DNA of 64,000 nucleotides from Microbacterium sp. AK031 (GCF_024807145.1 NZ_JANUCA010000005.1:62001-126000), one strand, 5' to 3'; shown: positions 36,517 through 45,704, counted from the stretch's first letter. Numbers and translations: made by a program. The notes: generated by a model not told the origin, from the sequence alone.

Positions 36517-37331
36517 TGATTGCCATTGCGATTTCCTCAGTTCTGCTCGCGACTGGGACTGATGATGACGGTGGCGTGGGTGGGGTCGATGTGGTTACGG
36601 GCACCGGTCCAGGCGAAGTCATCATCGACGGCAGCTACGACACCCCCGGCAACCCCGGCAACTCCCCGATCGGCGACTGGGACCCCGGCACCGATGCCGA
36701 CTGGACTCCGCCGTCAGATTGGACTCCACCGCCGGAGTTCGACTTCCAGCAGTGCCTGGACAGCTGGGACTCCTACATCCATTGCTTCCGGGAATCCGAA
36801 GACGCCGACGAAGAAGTGCCAGCAGATGAAGCCGCCACCCCGGCGATTCCTGCGATCACGATCTCCGATATCGCGAGGTTCGCACCAGCCGGCTCCGCCA
36901 TCGCCGGAGAGCCGGACAACGTCGGTGTCGTCGGCCTGCCGACGAACTTCGTGGCGACAGCATCCGTCCACACTGTGAACGACTCGCTCTTCGGGTTCCC
37001 GGTGGTAGTTCGCTTCACGCCCGCCGGCTACGACTTCAGGTTCGGCGACGGTACGACGGCGACCACCACGTCAGGCGGCCGGTCTTGGGCTGACCTCGGC
37101 CAAGCCCAGTTCACCCCGACGCCCACAAGCCACACGTACGCCGAGCGCGGCACATACTCCGCACAGGTCGACGTGCGCTACACCGCAGAGGTCGATTTCG
37201 GCGTCGGCTGGTTCCCGATCTCCGGCGAAGTCACGTCCTCCGGCGCACCTCAGGAGATCCGCATCTTCGAGGCCCACACGGCGCTGGTCGCGCACACCTG
37301 CCAGCAGGCGCCCGACTCCCCCGGCTGCTGA
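36504..37331 (+). CDS. Secreted PKD-like domain protein
   Basis: A 275-aa exported protein. N-terminal hydrophobic segment MRLLVIAIAISSVLLATG is a short signal peptide or anchor. Residues 25-75 are Gly/Pro/Asp-rich. A PKD-type beta domain follows with YDFRFGDGTT and SHTYAERGTYSAQVDVRYTAEV (about 175-235). Three to four Cys (QQCLDSW, IHCFRES, HTCQQ, PGC) could form disulfides. Its start overlaps the lipoprotein gene, implying co-translation and a joint surface function; ligand unknown. Confidence 0.82.
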   Translation: MRLLVIAIAISSVLLATGTDDDGGVGGVDVVTGTGPGEVIIDGSYDTPGNPGNSPIGDWDPGTDADWTPPSDWTPPPEFDFQQCLDSWDSYIHCFRESEDADEEVPADEAATPAIPAITISDIARFAPAGSAIAGEPDNVGVVGLPTNFVATASVHTVNDSLFGFPVVVRFTPAGYDFRFGDGTTATTTSGGRSWADLGQAQFTPTPTSHTYAERGTYSAQVDVRYTAEVDFGVGWFPISGEVTSSGAPQEIRIFEAHTALVAHTCQQAPDSPGC

Positions 37332-37365
37332 GGCAAGCAGCTCCAGGTCTGTCCGAGCCCTGTGC

Positions 37366-37371
37366 CATGCT
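37366..37371 (+). promoter_or_regulatory. Possible -10 of exonuclease gene
   Basis: CATGCT, 6 nt before the ATG at 37378, matches the leaderless spacing seen elsewhere in the window. Confidence 0.35.
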
Positions 37372-37377
37372 GATCCC

Positions 37378-38298
37378 ATGAGCGACAGGCTGATGCTGTT
37401 GGACACCGCTTCCCTCTACTTCCGTGCGTTCTACGGCGTCCCTGACAAGGTGAAGGCTCCTGACGGCTCCCCGGTCAACGCCGTGCGCGGCCTGCTCGAC
37501 ATCATCGCCAAACTCGTCACCCTGTACGACCCCACGCACATCGTCGCCTGCTGGGATGACGACTGGCGTCCGCAGTGGCGCGTCGATCTCATCCCCAGCT
37601 ACAAGGCGCACCGCGTCGTCGAGGTCGTTCCGGCCGGCCCCGACGTCGAAGAGGTGCCGGATCCGCTCGAAGCCCAGATCCCGCTGATCCGCGAAGCCCT
37701 GACCGCGCTCGGCATCCCGATCATCGGCGTCACGGCACACGAGGCAGACGATGTGATCGGAACCCTCGCGACGCTCGCCACCATGCCGGTCGACATCGTC
37801 ACCGGCGACCGCGACCTGTTCCAGCTCATCGACGACGACCGCGGCATCCGCATCGTCTACACCGCCCGCGGAATGAGCAATCTCGAGGTACTCACCGAGA
37901 GCAGCGTCGTCGCCAAGTACGGTGTCCTTCCGTCGCAATACGCCGACTTCGCGACCATGCGCGGCGACGCCTCAGACGGACTCCCCGGAGTGCCGGGCGT
38001 CGGCGAGAAGACCGCGGCCACTCTTCTGCAGACCCACGGTGACCTCGCCGGCATCCGCACGGCTGCCGAGGCCGGCGAGGGCATGAGCGCAGGCCTGCGC
38101 GCGAAGATCCTGGCGGCCTCCCTCTATCTCGACGTCGCGCCGACGGTGGTCGAGGTCGCACGCGCGCTCGACATCGCACCGCCCGCGAATCCAGTGCGCG
38201 CGCTCGACCCGTCCGAAGCAGACGTCGCCACGGCGCTCGCGCAGAAGTGGAACCTCGGCTCGTCAATGGATCGGGCGATCGCGGCTCTCGGGCGCTGA
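37378..38298 (+). CDS. 5'-3' exonuclease (PolA N-terminal type)
   Basis: A 306-aa stand-alone flap/5' nuclease: LLDTASLYFRAFYG, metal-site VACWDDDWRPQWR and PSYKAHR, EADDVIGTLA, VTGDRDLFQLI, and the helix-hairpin-helix SDGLPGVPGVGEKTA. These match the 5'-nuclease domain of DNA polymerase I without the polymerase. Probable role in RNA primer or flap removal and repair. Last gene of the plus-strand block before a hairpin. Confidence 0.93.
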   Translation: MSDRLMLLDTASLYFRAFYGVPDKVKAPDGSPVNAVRGLLDIIAKLVTLYDPTHIVACWDDDWRPQWRVDLIPSYKAHRVVEVVPAGPDVEEVPDPLEAQIPLIREALTALGIPIIGVTAHEADDVIGTLATLATMPVDIVTGDRDLFQLIDDDRGIRIVYTARGMSNLEVLTESSVVAKYGVLPSQYADFATMRGDASDGLPGVPGVGEKTAATLLQTHGDLAGIRTAAEAGEGMSAGLRAKILAASLYLDVAPTVVEVARALDIAPPANPVRALDPSEADVATALAQKWNLGSSMDRAIAALGR

Positions 38299-38334
38299 CG
38301 CGCACGACCGCGGACGCGTATGCGGGCGCTGACA

Positions 38335-38352
38335 CGGCCGCGGCTGCGGCCG
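38335..38352. terminator. Hairpin between convergent exonuclease and PHP genes
   Basis: CGGCCGC (38335-38341), GGCT, GCGGCCG (38346-38352): perfect 7-bp stem between two convergent stops. No U tract. Confidence 0.5.
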
Positions 38353-38358
38353 CGCCGG

Positions 38359-39345
38359 CTATTCCGCCCAAGCTTTAAGCCGGTCCAGGCCCCATGTCGT
38401 CACGATCCGCTCGGCGGGCACTCCGGCTTTCTCTGCGCGCTCCGCGCCGTAATCCAGCAACGAGAGCTGCCCTGGCGCATGTGCGTCTGAGTCGAGGGAG
38501 AACAGGCAGCCGGCATCCAACGCGATCGCGATCAACTCGTCTGGCGGATCCTGCCGCTCCGGACGGGCGTTGATCTCCACAGCAACCCCGTTCTCGGCGC
38601 ACGCGTCGAACACTGCCCGCGCGTCGAACTGCGAGGGCGGGCGCGTGCCGCGATCGCCCTGCACCAGTCGACCAGTGCAGTGCCCCAGCACATTGACGTG
38701 CGGGCTCCGCACTGCCGCGACCATGCGCGCGGTCATCGGACGCGGTTCCATGCGCAACTTGGAATGCACGGATGCGACGACGATGTCGAGGGCGCTCAGC
38801 AGCTCAGCATCCTGGTCAAGCGTCCCGTCGTCCAGGATGTCCACCTCGATTCCGGCGAACAGGGTGAAGGAATCGGTCGATTCGGCACGGACGAGCGGCA
38901 TCTGCTCGCGCAAGCGCTCAGCTGAGAGGCCACGCGCGACCTTGAGACGCGGCGAGTGGTCGGTGATCGCAAGGTACTCGTGTCCGAGAGAGCGGGCAGC
39001 CTCCGCCATCGTGCCGATCGACGTCGTGCCGTCCGACCAGTCAGTGTGCGCGTGCAGGTCACCGCGCAGCCTTCCCCGCAGAACCGACGTGCGTTCCGGC
39101 TCGACCTCTCCGCGCAGCTCCACGAGATAGCCCGGAGTCTCACCGGCCTGGGCCTGGCGGATCACAGCGAACGTCGACTCGCCGATGCCCTTCGCCGCAC
39201 GAAGGCGCGTCGGATCGTTGCGCACGTCGTCCGGCATCTCCTGCAGCGTCGCCGCGGCCTGACGGAAGGCCTTCGCGCGATATCGCGACGCCCTCTCCCG
39301 CTCGAGCAGCGTCGCGATCTCGAGAAGCGCGGCTACGGGATCCAT
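38359..39345 (-). CDS. PHP domain protein with PolX-like HhH N-terminus
   Basis: A 328-aa protein. Residues 1-65 are a helix-hairpin-helix module like that of family X polymerases (LRAAKGIGESTFAVIRQA). The rest is a PHP phosphoesterase: HAHTDWSDG (about 97), AITDHSPRLKVARGL, GIEVDIL, ASVHSKLRM, HCTGR, DSDAHAPGQL. The nucleotidyl-transferase core of PolX is missing. Possibly a DNA-end processing nuclease/phosphatase. It starts 6 bp after trpD and is cotranscribed with it. Confidence 0.9.
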   Translation of the reverse strand: MDPVAALLEIATLLERERASRYRAKAFRQAAATLQEMPDDVRNDPTRLRAAKGIGESTFAVIRQAQAGETPGYLVELRGEVEPERTSVLRGRLRGDLHAHTDWSDGTTSIGTMAEAARSLGHEYLAITDHSPRLKVARGLSAERLREQMPLVRAESTDSFTLFAGIEVDILDDGTLDQDAELLSALDIVVASVHSKLRMEPRPMTARMVAAVRSPHVNVLGHCTGRLVQGDRGTRPPSQFDARAVFDACAENGVAVEINARPERQDPPDELIAIALDAGCLFSLDSDAHAPGQLSLLDYGAERAEKAGVPAERIVTTWGLDRLKAWAE

Positions 39346-39351
39346 GATCGT

Positions 39352-40416
39352 TCAGGCCGAAGCGAGCTCTCGAGTCGCGTCGACCCATGCCTCGAGCTTG
39401 GCGGCAGCGCTGCCGTCGTCGATCGCCGCCTCCGCCCGTGCGTAGCCGTCGCGGAGGCGATCGAGGATCGGACGCTGCACCTGCGTCGCATCCTGAGAGA
39501 GCTCGAATGCCACGATTCCCGCCGCGGCGTTCAGCAGGACGATGTCGCGCACCGGGCCTCGCGTACCGGCAAGGGTATCGCGGAGCACTCCGGCGTTGTG
39601 CTCCGGCGAACCGCCGATGAGGTCGGCGAGATCTGCGGTCGGGATGCCGAGATCGCGCGGGTCGAGATCGTGTTCGTGAATGTCTCCGAGACTGACTTCC
39701 CAGATGCGGCTGTGGCCGGTCGTCGTCAGCTCGTCGAGGCCGTCATCGCCGCGGAAGACGAGCGCGGTCGCACCTCTGGTGCGGAACACACCTGTGATCA
39801 GCGGAACACGCTCCAGCTGCGCGACACCCACGGCATTCGCCTCGGCGCGAGCGGGGTTGCAGAGCGGTCCGAGCATGTTGAACACGGTCGGCACGCCGAG
39901 CTCTGCTCGCGCCGTGCCCGCGTGCTTGAAGCCGGGGTGGAATGCCGCCGCCCAGGCGAACGTGATGCCCGTGCGATCGAGCACCGCCGCCACCTCTTCC
40001 GGCGCGAGCGAGAGCTGCAGGCCGAGCGCACCGAGAACATCGGACGAACCGGATGCTGAGCTGGCAGCCCTGTTGCCGTGCTTGACGACCGGGATGCCTG
40101 TGGCGCCGATGATGACCGCGGCCGTGGTCGAGACGTTGACGGTTCCTACGCGGTCGCCGCCGGTGCCGACGATGTCGAGCACGTTGGACGACACCGGCAG
40201 CGGAACAGCAGCTTCCAGGATCGCATCGCGGAAGCCGACGATCTCGTCGATCGTCTCTCCCTTGGCACGCAGGGCAATCAGAAAACCGGCGAGCTTCGCG
40301 TCCGACACGTTCCCCTGCATCACCTGACGCATGGCCCATGTCGACTCCCAGACGCTGAGATCGCGTCGCTCCAAGAGTGTCGTGAGCACATCCGGCCATG
40401 TCGGGGAATCAAGCAT
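39352..40416 (-). CDS. trpD: Anthranilate phosphoribosyltransferase
   Basis: A 354-aa enzyme of tryptophan synthesis joining anthranilate and PRPP. Signatures: VGTGGDRVGTVNVST, VVKHGNRAASSASGSSD, VFNMLGPLCNPA. The ATG at 40416 (MLDSPTWPDVL) follows TAGGAT by 7 nt (leaderless); a longer start with a MHMHEALRK leader is rejected. No other trp gene is in the window. Confidence 0.95.
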   Translation of the reverse strand: MLDSPTWPDVLTTLLERRDLSVWESTWAMRQVMQGNVSDAKLAGFLIALRAKGETIDEIVGFRDAILEAAVPLPVSSNVLDIVGTGGDRVGTVNVSTTAAVIIGATGIPVVKHGNRAASSASGSSDVLGALGLQLSLAPEEVAAVLDRTGITFAWAAAFHPGFKHAGTARAELGVPTVFNMLGPLCNPARAEANAVGVAQLERVPLITGVFRTRGATALVFRGDDGLDELTTTGHSRIWEVSLGDIHEHDLDPRDLGIPTADLADLIGGSPEHNAGVLRDTLAGTRGPVRDIVLLNAAAGIVAFELSQDATQVQRPILDRLRDGYARAEAAIDDGSAAAKLEAWVDATRELASA

Positions 40417-40423
40417 GTCTGTG

Positions 40424-40429
40424 ATCCTA
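40424..40429 (-). promoter_or_regulatory. trpD -10 box (leaderless start)
   Basis: TAGGAT on the minus strand, 7 nt before the ATG. Confidence 0.6.
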
Positions 40430-40514
40430 TCGGCGCGAATAAATTCCTTGCGCAGAGCCTCGTGCATGTGCATCCTTGATTTCCCTTGAATTCACCGAGG
40501 ATTCGCAGCGGCTT

Positions 40515-40530
40515 CTTAGGGTCTCCTAAG
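40515..40530. promoter_or_regulatory. Palindrome in trpD-ctaE intergenic region
   Basis: CTTAGG (40515-40520), GTCT, CCTAAG (40525-40530). Perfect dyad, 68 nt before ctaE and 98 nt before trpD. It does not match the DtxR/IdeR box spacing. Candidate operator for respiratory genes. Confidence 0.45.
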
Positions 40531-40585
40531 TCTTGGTTCAGTCAATCGGGTGTCGTCGATGCAAGAATCACGCTCCCAGATCGGC

Positions 40586-40591
40586 CATAAT
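40586..40591 (+). promoter_or_regulatory. ctaE -10 box (leaderless start)
   Basis: CATAAT followed by GGAGGG and GTG: 6-nt spacing. GGAGGG is too close to act as a Shine-Dalgarno, so a leaderless start fits best. Confidence 0.6.
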
Positions 40592-40597
40592 GGAGGG

Positions 40598-41251
40598 GTG
40601 ACCACCTCAGCGACCTATGCCCCGGCGGCAAGAACGATCAAGCGCCCGAATTCGGTAGCTGTCGGCACCATCGTGTGGCTCGGCAGCGAGGTGATGTTCT
40701 TCGCGGGACTGTTCGCGATCTACTTCACCCTCCGCAGCACCTCTCCCGAGCTGTGGGCAGACCGCACCGACCTGCTGAATGTTCCGTTCGCCGCAGTCAA
40801 CACCGCGATCCTGGTTCTTTCCTCCGTGACCTGCCAGATGGGCGTGTTCGCGGCGGAAGACCTGCAGCCGTACCGTCTGGCGAAGGGTCAGCTGAACGGC
40901 GCCGGCCGTCGACGCCTCTTCGGCTGGGGAATGATCGAGTGGTTCTGGCTCACGTTCGCACTCGGTGCGATCTTCGTCTCCGGCCAGGTCTGGGAGTACG
41001 CCCAGCTCGTCGCTGAGGGCATGCCGATCCAGGCGGACGCCTACGCCTCGGCCTTCTACCTGACCACGGGCTTCCACGCCCTCCACGTCACCGGCGGACT
41101 CGTCGCGTTCCTGCTCATCATGGGCCGCGCGTTCGCAGTGAAGAACTTCACGCATAAGGAGGCGACCTCCTCGATCGTTGTGTCCTACTACTGGCACTTC
41201 GTCGATGTCGTCTGGATCGTGCTGTTCTTCGTCATCTACTTCCTGAAATAA
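40598..41251 (+). CDS. ctaE: Cytochrome c oxidase subunit III (aa3 type)
   Basis: A 217-aa membrane protein with five helices. Conserved segments: [22 protein letters not shown], the conserved Glu in [17 protein letters not shown] and [18 protein letters not shown]. The GTG at 40598 is set by the CATAAT box. First gene of ctaE-qcrCAB, the usual actinobacterial order coding for the bc1-aa3 supercomplex. Confidence 0.95.
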   Translation: MTTSATYAPAARTIKRPNSVAVGTIVWLGSEVMFFAGLFAIYFTLRSTSPELWADRTDLLNVPFAAVNTAILVLSSVTCQMGVFAAEDLQPYRLAKGQLNGAGRRRLFGWGMIEWFWLTFALGAIFVSGQVWEYAQLVAEGMPIQADAYASAFYLTTGFHALHVTGGLVAFLLIMGRAFAVKNFTHKEATSSIVVSYYWHFVDVVWIVLFFVIYFLK

Positions 41252-41271
41252 GAGCGGAGCTGACCTGCGAA

Positions 41272-42075
41272 ATGGCACGAGAGAAGAAGCGTCGCTCGAA
41301 CGGACGCCGTAGCCCACTGGCGGCTGCGGCACTGATCGGTGCAGGCCTCCTCATCACGGGAGGCATCTACGCCGGAGCATCGGCGGCTATCGCCGCCACC
41401 GACACCCAGACGAGTGCGAGCACTGAACTCAGCATCGAGGACGGCCAGAAGCTGTTCCAGGCCAACTGCGCCACCTGCCACGGTCTCGACCTGCAGGGCA
41501 CGGCCACCGGCCCGAGCCTGTACGGCGTCGGCGAGCTGTCCGTCGAGTTCCAGTTGGCCACCGGACGCATGCCTCTGCAGATGCAGGGGCCGCAGGCTCC
41601 GCAGAAGAGCCCGCAGTTCACGCAGCCTCAGATCGACGCGATGGCCGCGTACGTGCAGTCAGAAGCCCCCGGCCCGACGTTCCCTGCCGACGAGATCCTC
41701 GACGGCGAGGGCGACGTCGCACACGGCGCTGAGCTGTTCCGCGTCAACTGCGCGATGTGCCACAACGTGTCGGCCGCCGGCGGCGCGCTCACCGAAGGCA
41801 AGTACGCTCCGGCTCTGACCTCGACCAGCGCGCTGCACATCTACGCCGCGATGGTCACCGGCCCCCAGAACATGCCGGTGTTCGGAGACATGAACCTGTC
41901 TGACGAGGACAAGCGCGACATCATCTCCGCGCTGCTCTACCAGCAGGAGTCGGTCTCGGTCGGCGGATTCACGCTCGGCAACCTCGGCCCCGTCTCTGAG
42001 GGCCTGTTCGTCTGGATCTTCGGTATCGGCGGCCTCGTCGCGATCACCGTGTGGATCACGGCGAAGTCCAACTGA
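41272..42075 (+). CDS. qcrC: Cytochrome bc1 complex diheme cytochrome c subunit QcrC
   Basis: A 267-aa subunit. N-terminal anchor/signal (about residues 17-40), heme c motifs CATCH (about 64) and CAMCH (about 161), C-terminal TM (EGLFVWIFGIGGLVAITVWI). Two CxxCH in one subunit is characteristic of actinobacteria without soluble cytochrome c; it passes electrons directly to the CuA centre. It is 20 bp after ctaE. Confidence 0.96.
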   Translation: MAREKKRRSNGRRSPLAAAALIGAGLLITGGIYAGASAAIAATDTQTSASTELSIEDGQKLFQANCATCHGLDLQGTATGPSLYGVGELSVEFQLATGRMPLQMQGPQAPQKSPQFTQPQIDAMAAYVQSEAPGPTFPADEILDGEGDVAHGAELFRVNCAMCHNVSAAGGALTEGKYAPALTSTSALHIYAAMVTGPQNMPVFGDMNLSDEDKRDIISALLYQQESVSVGGFTLGNLGPVSEGLFVWIFGIGGLVAITVWITAKSN

Positions 42076-42111
42076 CGCTTATTCATCGAAGAGGAACGTA
42101 CGAGGAGCACC

Positions 42112-43188
42112 ATGGCACACGACGACGACTCGAAGGCCCTTGACCGGGCCTACCAGCCCTCACCGGGGCTGGGTGTCGCAGTCAGCGATCCCGTGCACAA
42201 CCCGGGGCTGCCGCCACACCGTGAGCGGATGACCGACAAGGACCCCAAGGCTGAGAAGCGCGCGGTCCGCACGGTCTACACACTGTTCTACCTGTCGCTC
42301 GCCGGCAGCATCTGGGCCGTCGCGGCATACATGCTGTTCCCGATCGAAGACGGCTCGATGGTCTCGATCCGTTACAACAACCTCTTCATCGGTCTCGGCA
42401 TCGCTCTGGCGCTGCTTTCACTCGGCATCGGGGCCATCCACTGGTCCAAAGCCGTCATGTCCGACAAGGAGTTCGTCGAGCACCGGCACCCGACGCGTGG
42501 CAAGGACTCGACTCGTGAGGCCGCCATCCAGGCGTTCGCCGACGCGAACGAGGAGTCCGGGTTCGGCCGCCGCACGATGATCCGCAACTCGCTGTTCGCA
42601 GCGGTCGTCGCCTCGATCATCCCCGGTGTCGCGCTCTTCCGCGGCCTCGCACCGCACAGCACGCCGGATGACCCCACCGCCGGCGATCCTGTGGTGCTCC
42701 TGCAGCACACCATGTGGGCAGAAGGACAGCGGCTCGTCCGTGACCCCGACGGCACGCCGATCCGCGCCGCGGATGTCACTCTCGGTTCTGCGTTCCACGT
42801 CATCCCTGAAGACCTCGCCGAACTCAGCCATCACGACGGCTACCTTGAGGAGAAGGCCAAGGCGATCGTGCTGATGATGCGCCTGCGTCCCGAGCAGCTC
42901 ATCGAGGCCGAGGACCGCAAGGACTGGTCATACGACGGCATCGTCGCCTATTCCAAGGTGTGCACGCACGTCGGCTGCCCTGTGGCTCTGTACGAGCAGC
43001 AGACGCACCACCTGCTGTGCCCGTGCCACCAGTCGCAGTTCGACGTCACCGATCACGCCAAGGTCATCTTCGGCCCGGCCGCGCGCCCGCTGCCGCAGCT
43101 GCCGATCACCGTCGATGAAGAGGGCTACCTTGTCGCGCGCAGCGACTTCACCGAGCCTGTCGGCCCGAGCTTCTGGGAGCGCCATTGA
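42112..43188 (+). CDS. qcrA: Cytochrome bc1 complex Rieske iron-sulfur subunit QcrA
   Basis: A 358-aa subunit with three N-terminal TM helices (about 45-65, 80-105, 160-180), then the Rieske domain: CTHVGCP and CPCHQS bind the 2Fe-2S cluster, with PAARPLPQLPI after it. The three-TM form is the actinobacterial type. ATG with GAGGAGC region upstream. Its stop overlaps the qcrB start. Confidence 0.96.
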   Translation: MAHDDDSKALDRAYQPSPGLGVAVSDPVHNPGLPPHRERMTDKDPKAEKRAVRTVYTLFYLSLAGSIWAVAAYMLFPIEDGSMVSIRYNNLFIGLGIALALLSLGIGAIHWSKAVMSDKEFVEHRHPTRGKDSTREAAIQAFADANEESGFGRRTMIRNSLFAAVVASIIPGVALFRGLAPHSTPDDPTAGDPVVLLQHTMWAEGQRLVRDPDGTPIRAADVTLGSAFHVIPEDLAELSHHDGYLEEKAKAIVLMMRLRPEQLIEAEDRKDWSYDGIVAYSKVCTHVGCPVALYEQQTHHLLCPCHQSQFDVTDHAKVIFGPAARPLPQLPITVDEEGYLVARSDFTEPVGPSFWERH

Positions 43189-45035
43189 GCACCGCAACGC
43201 TGTCCAAAGAGGACAAGGACAACAAAGCGCCCCTCGGCGGTCGATTCGTCGGCGCCGCATCGAACTACATCGATGAGCGCACCAGCCTCTCCGGCTTCGT
43301 CAAGGAGCTCGGTCGCAAGATCTTCCCCGACCACTGGTCGTTCATGCTCGGCGAGATCGCGCTGTGGAGCTTCGTCGTCGTCTTCATCTCCGGATCGTTC
43401 CTGACGTTCTTCTTCCAGGCGTCAATGGTCGAGACGCATTACACGGGCGCATACGCTCCCATGCGCGGCATCGAGATGTCCGCAGCGCTCGAATCGACGC
43501 TGCGCATCTCCTTCGACCTGCGCGGTGGCCTGCTGGTTCGCCAGATCCACCACTGGGCCGCTCTCGTGTTCGTCGCCGGCATCGGCATCCACATGCTGCG
43601 CATCTTCTTCACCGGCGCGTTCCGCAAGCCGCGTGAGCTGAACTGGGTCATCGGCTTCGTGCTGTTCATCCTGGCGCTGGCTGAGGGCTTCACCGGCTAC
43701 TCGCTGCCTGACGATCTGCTCTCCGGAAACGGCCTGCGCATCATCGACGGCATGGTCAAGGGTCTCCCCCTGATCGGCACGTGGACCTCGTTCCTCATCT
43801 TCGGTGGCGAGTTCCCCGGCACCGACATCGTCGGGCGCCTCTACTCGCTGCACATCCTGCTGCTGCCGATGCTGGTGATCGCGTTGATCGTCGTGCACCT
43901 GATGCTGATGGTGATCAACAAGCACACCCAGTTCGCCGGCCCCGGCCGCACGAACGACAACGTCGTCGGCTACCCGATGATGCCGGTGTACATGTCGAAG
44001 ATGGGCGGTTACCTGTTCATCGTCTTCGGCGCGATCGTGCTGATAGCGACGTTCTTCCAGATCAACCCGGTCTGGGCGTATGGACCGTACGACCCCTCCC
44101 CTGTCTCCGCGGGCACGCAGCCTGACTGGTACATCGGATTCGCTGATGGCGCTCTGCGTCTCGCACCACCCAACCTGGATCTCGTCTTCCTCGACCGCAC
44201 CTGGTCGTTCGGCATCCTCATCCCGGTGCTGGTTCTCGGATTGTTCATCGTCGCCGTCGCGATCTACCCGTTCCTCGAGGCGTGGATCACCGGAGACAAG
44301 CGTGAGCACCACCTCGCACAGCGCCCGCGCAACGCCGCGACGCGCACGGCGATCGGTGCAGCCGGCGTCATCTTCTACGCGGTTCTGTGGGCGGCAGCAT
44401 CCTCCGACCTCATCGCGACGCACTTCATGCTGACGATGGAAGGCGTGATCCACACGCTGCAGGCACTGCTGTTCGTCGGTCCGATCCTCGGGTACTTCGT
44501 CACCAAGCGCATCTGCATCGCGCTGCAGAAGAAGGACCGTGAGATCGTGCTGCACGGCTATGAGTCCGGTCGCATCGTCCGCCTCCCGGGTGGCGAGTTC
44601 ATCGAGGTACACCAGCCAGTGGACAAGTACGACCGCTGGAAGCTGATCGACGTCGACGGATACGAGCCTCTGGTCGTGCGCCCGAACGACAGGGGCCGCA
44701 TCCCGTGGACCGAGAATGTCCGCTCCTCCATCTCGCGCTGGTTCTTCGAAGATCGCCTCGCTCCGCTCACCCAGGCCGAGGTCGCAGCGGCAGATGCGCA
44801 CCAGCACCACGTCACGGCCCACATGGACGAGAGCGAAGCTGAAGAGATCCGGGGCGCTCACGAGCGCGCCGGTGTCCTTGACGCACCGCTGTCCGCTCCG
44901 ACCGAGACGCACATCAACGAGACGGCCAACACACCCAGCTCGGTGATCGCCACCGACCCGGTGAAGAAGCCCAAGAAGGGGTCTGCTGAAGGCGACGTCA
45001 AGAAGCCCGAGACGAAGCCTGAGGACGGCGAGTAA
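43185..45035 (+). CDS. qcrB: Cytochrome bc1 complex cytochrome b subunit QcrB
   Basis: A 616-aa subunit with about eight to nine TM helices. Heme b ligands lie in IHHWAALVFVAGIGIHMLRI and LHILLLPMLVIALIVVHL; quinol-site loop NPVWAYGPYDPSP corresponds to the PEWY-region position. A long cytoplasmic C-terminus (after about 430) is charged and ends KPKKGSAEGDVKKPETKPEDGE. TTG start overlapping the qcrA stop (TTGA). Confidence 0.95.
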   Translation: MSTATLSKEDKDNKAPLGGRFVGAASNYIDERTSLSGFVKELGRKIFPDHWSFMLGEIALWSFVVVFISGSFLTFFFQASMVETHYTGAYAPMRGIEMSAALESTLRISFDLRGGLLVRQIHHWAALVFVAGIGIHMLRIFFTGAFRKPRELNWVIGFVLFILALAEGFTGYSLPDDLLSGNGLRIIDGMVKGLPLIGTWTSFLIFGGEFPGTDIVGRLYSLHILLLPMLVIALIVVHLMLMVINKHTQFAGPGRTNDNVVGYPMMPVYMSKMGGYLFIVFGAIVLIATFFQINPVWAYGPYDPSPVSAGTQPDWYIGFADGALRLAPPNLDLVFLDRTWSFGILIPVLVLGLFIVAVAIYPFLEAWITGDKREHHLAQRPRNAATRTAIGAAGVIFYAVLWAAASSDLIATHFMLTMEGVIHTLQALLFVGPILGYFVTKRICIALQKKDREIVLHGYESGRIVRLPGGEFIEVHQPVDKYDRWKLIDVDGYEPLVVRPNDRGRIPWTENVRSSISRWFFEDRLAPLTQAEVAAADAHQHHVTAHMDESEAEEIRGAHERAGVLDAPLSAPTETHINETANTPSSVIATDPVKKPKKGSAEGDVKKPETKPEDGE

Positions 45036-45054
45036 CTCCGACCTCCCCTTTACG

Positions 45055-45100
45055 GGCCCCGTCCGTCGCTCCTCTGAGCGCGGACGGGGCCTTCTTCGTT
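45055..45100 (+). terminator. Terminator of ctaE-qcrCAB
   Basis: GGCCCCGTCCG (45055-45065) pairs with CGGACGGGGCC (45081-45091), an 11-bp stem, followed by TTCTTCGTT. Confidence 0.9.
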
Positions 45101-45113
45101 ACGCTCGATGATC

Positions 45114-45623
45114 ATGCCGACGTATACAGAGGTCCGTTTCGCAGAAGCCGAGGACTTCGACCGACTCGAGGAGATCGAGACCGCCGCGGACGCGCTGCTC
45201 GTCGATCTCTTCTCCGCCGAGGATTGGCCGCCGACGACGCCTGCGAATGAACGCGCCGCATACCCCGGATTCACTCTGCTGTTGCGACGGCACGACGCAG
45301 GGATCATCGGATTCGTCCAGGTTCTCGAGATCGACGGCATCGCCCATATGGAGCAGCTCTCCGTGCACCCCGGGTATGGTCGCAGGGGCTATGGACGGAT
45401 GCTCGTGGCGGCAGCGAAATCTGAGGCGCTCAGCCGCGGGCATGAAGCGCTCACCCTGCGCACGTACCGCGACGTGCCATGGAACGCACCGTTCTACGCC
45501 TCGTGCGGGTTCGCACCGAGCATCCCGACCAGCGAGTTCCATCGGCACCTTGTCGAAGTCGAGACGCGACTGCGACTCGAGCAATGGGGTCCGCGCGTCC
45601 AGATGACCGCGGTGATCCGATGA
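45114..45623 (+). CDS. GNAT-family N-acetyltransferase
   Basis: A 169-aa single-domain acetyltransferase. Motif A: MEQLSVHPGYGRRGYGRMLVAAA (acetyl-CoA loop, about residues 78-100), C-terminal TLRTYRDVPWNAPFYASCGF. Substrate unknown. The ATG at 45114 gives MPTYTEVRF; an in-frame ATG at 45108 is alternative. TACGCT at 45100-45105 is a possible -10. It sits between the two respiratory units without an obvious link. Confidence 0.9.
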   Translation: MPTYTEVRFAEAEDFDRLEEIETAADALLVDLFSAEDWPPTTPANERAAYPGFTLLLRRHDAGIIGFVQVLEIDGIAHMEQLSVHPGYGRRGYGRMLVAAAKSEALSRGHEALTLRTYRDVPWNAPFYASCGFAPSIPTSEFHRHLVEVETRLRLEQWGPRVQMTAVIR

Positions 45624-45698
45624 CCGCCATGCTCCGATGATGGCGGGAATCACGCGCCGGGCGACCGTCGGAGCATGATGGGTCAACGACCGAATCCC

Positions 45699-45704
45699 TA
45701 AGCT
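45699..45704 (+). promoter_or_regulatory. -10 box of rhodanese gene (leaderless start)
   Basis: TAAGCT followed by GGAGCC and the ATG, 6-nt spacing. Confidence 0.5.

Noticed and set aside
40515..40530. DtxR/IdeR iron box
   Set aside because: The half-sites TTAGG and CCTAA are only 4 nt apart; the iron box needs 9.
43422..44912. A 496-codon minus-strand frame opposite qcrB
   Set aside because: Antisense artefact; qcrB has TM helices and heme ligands.
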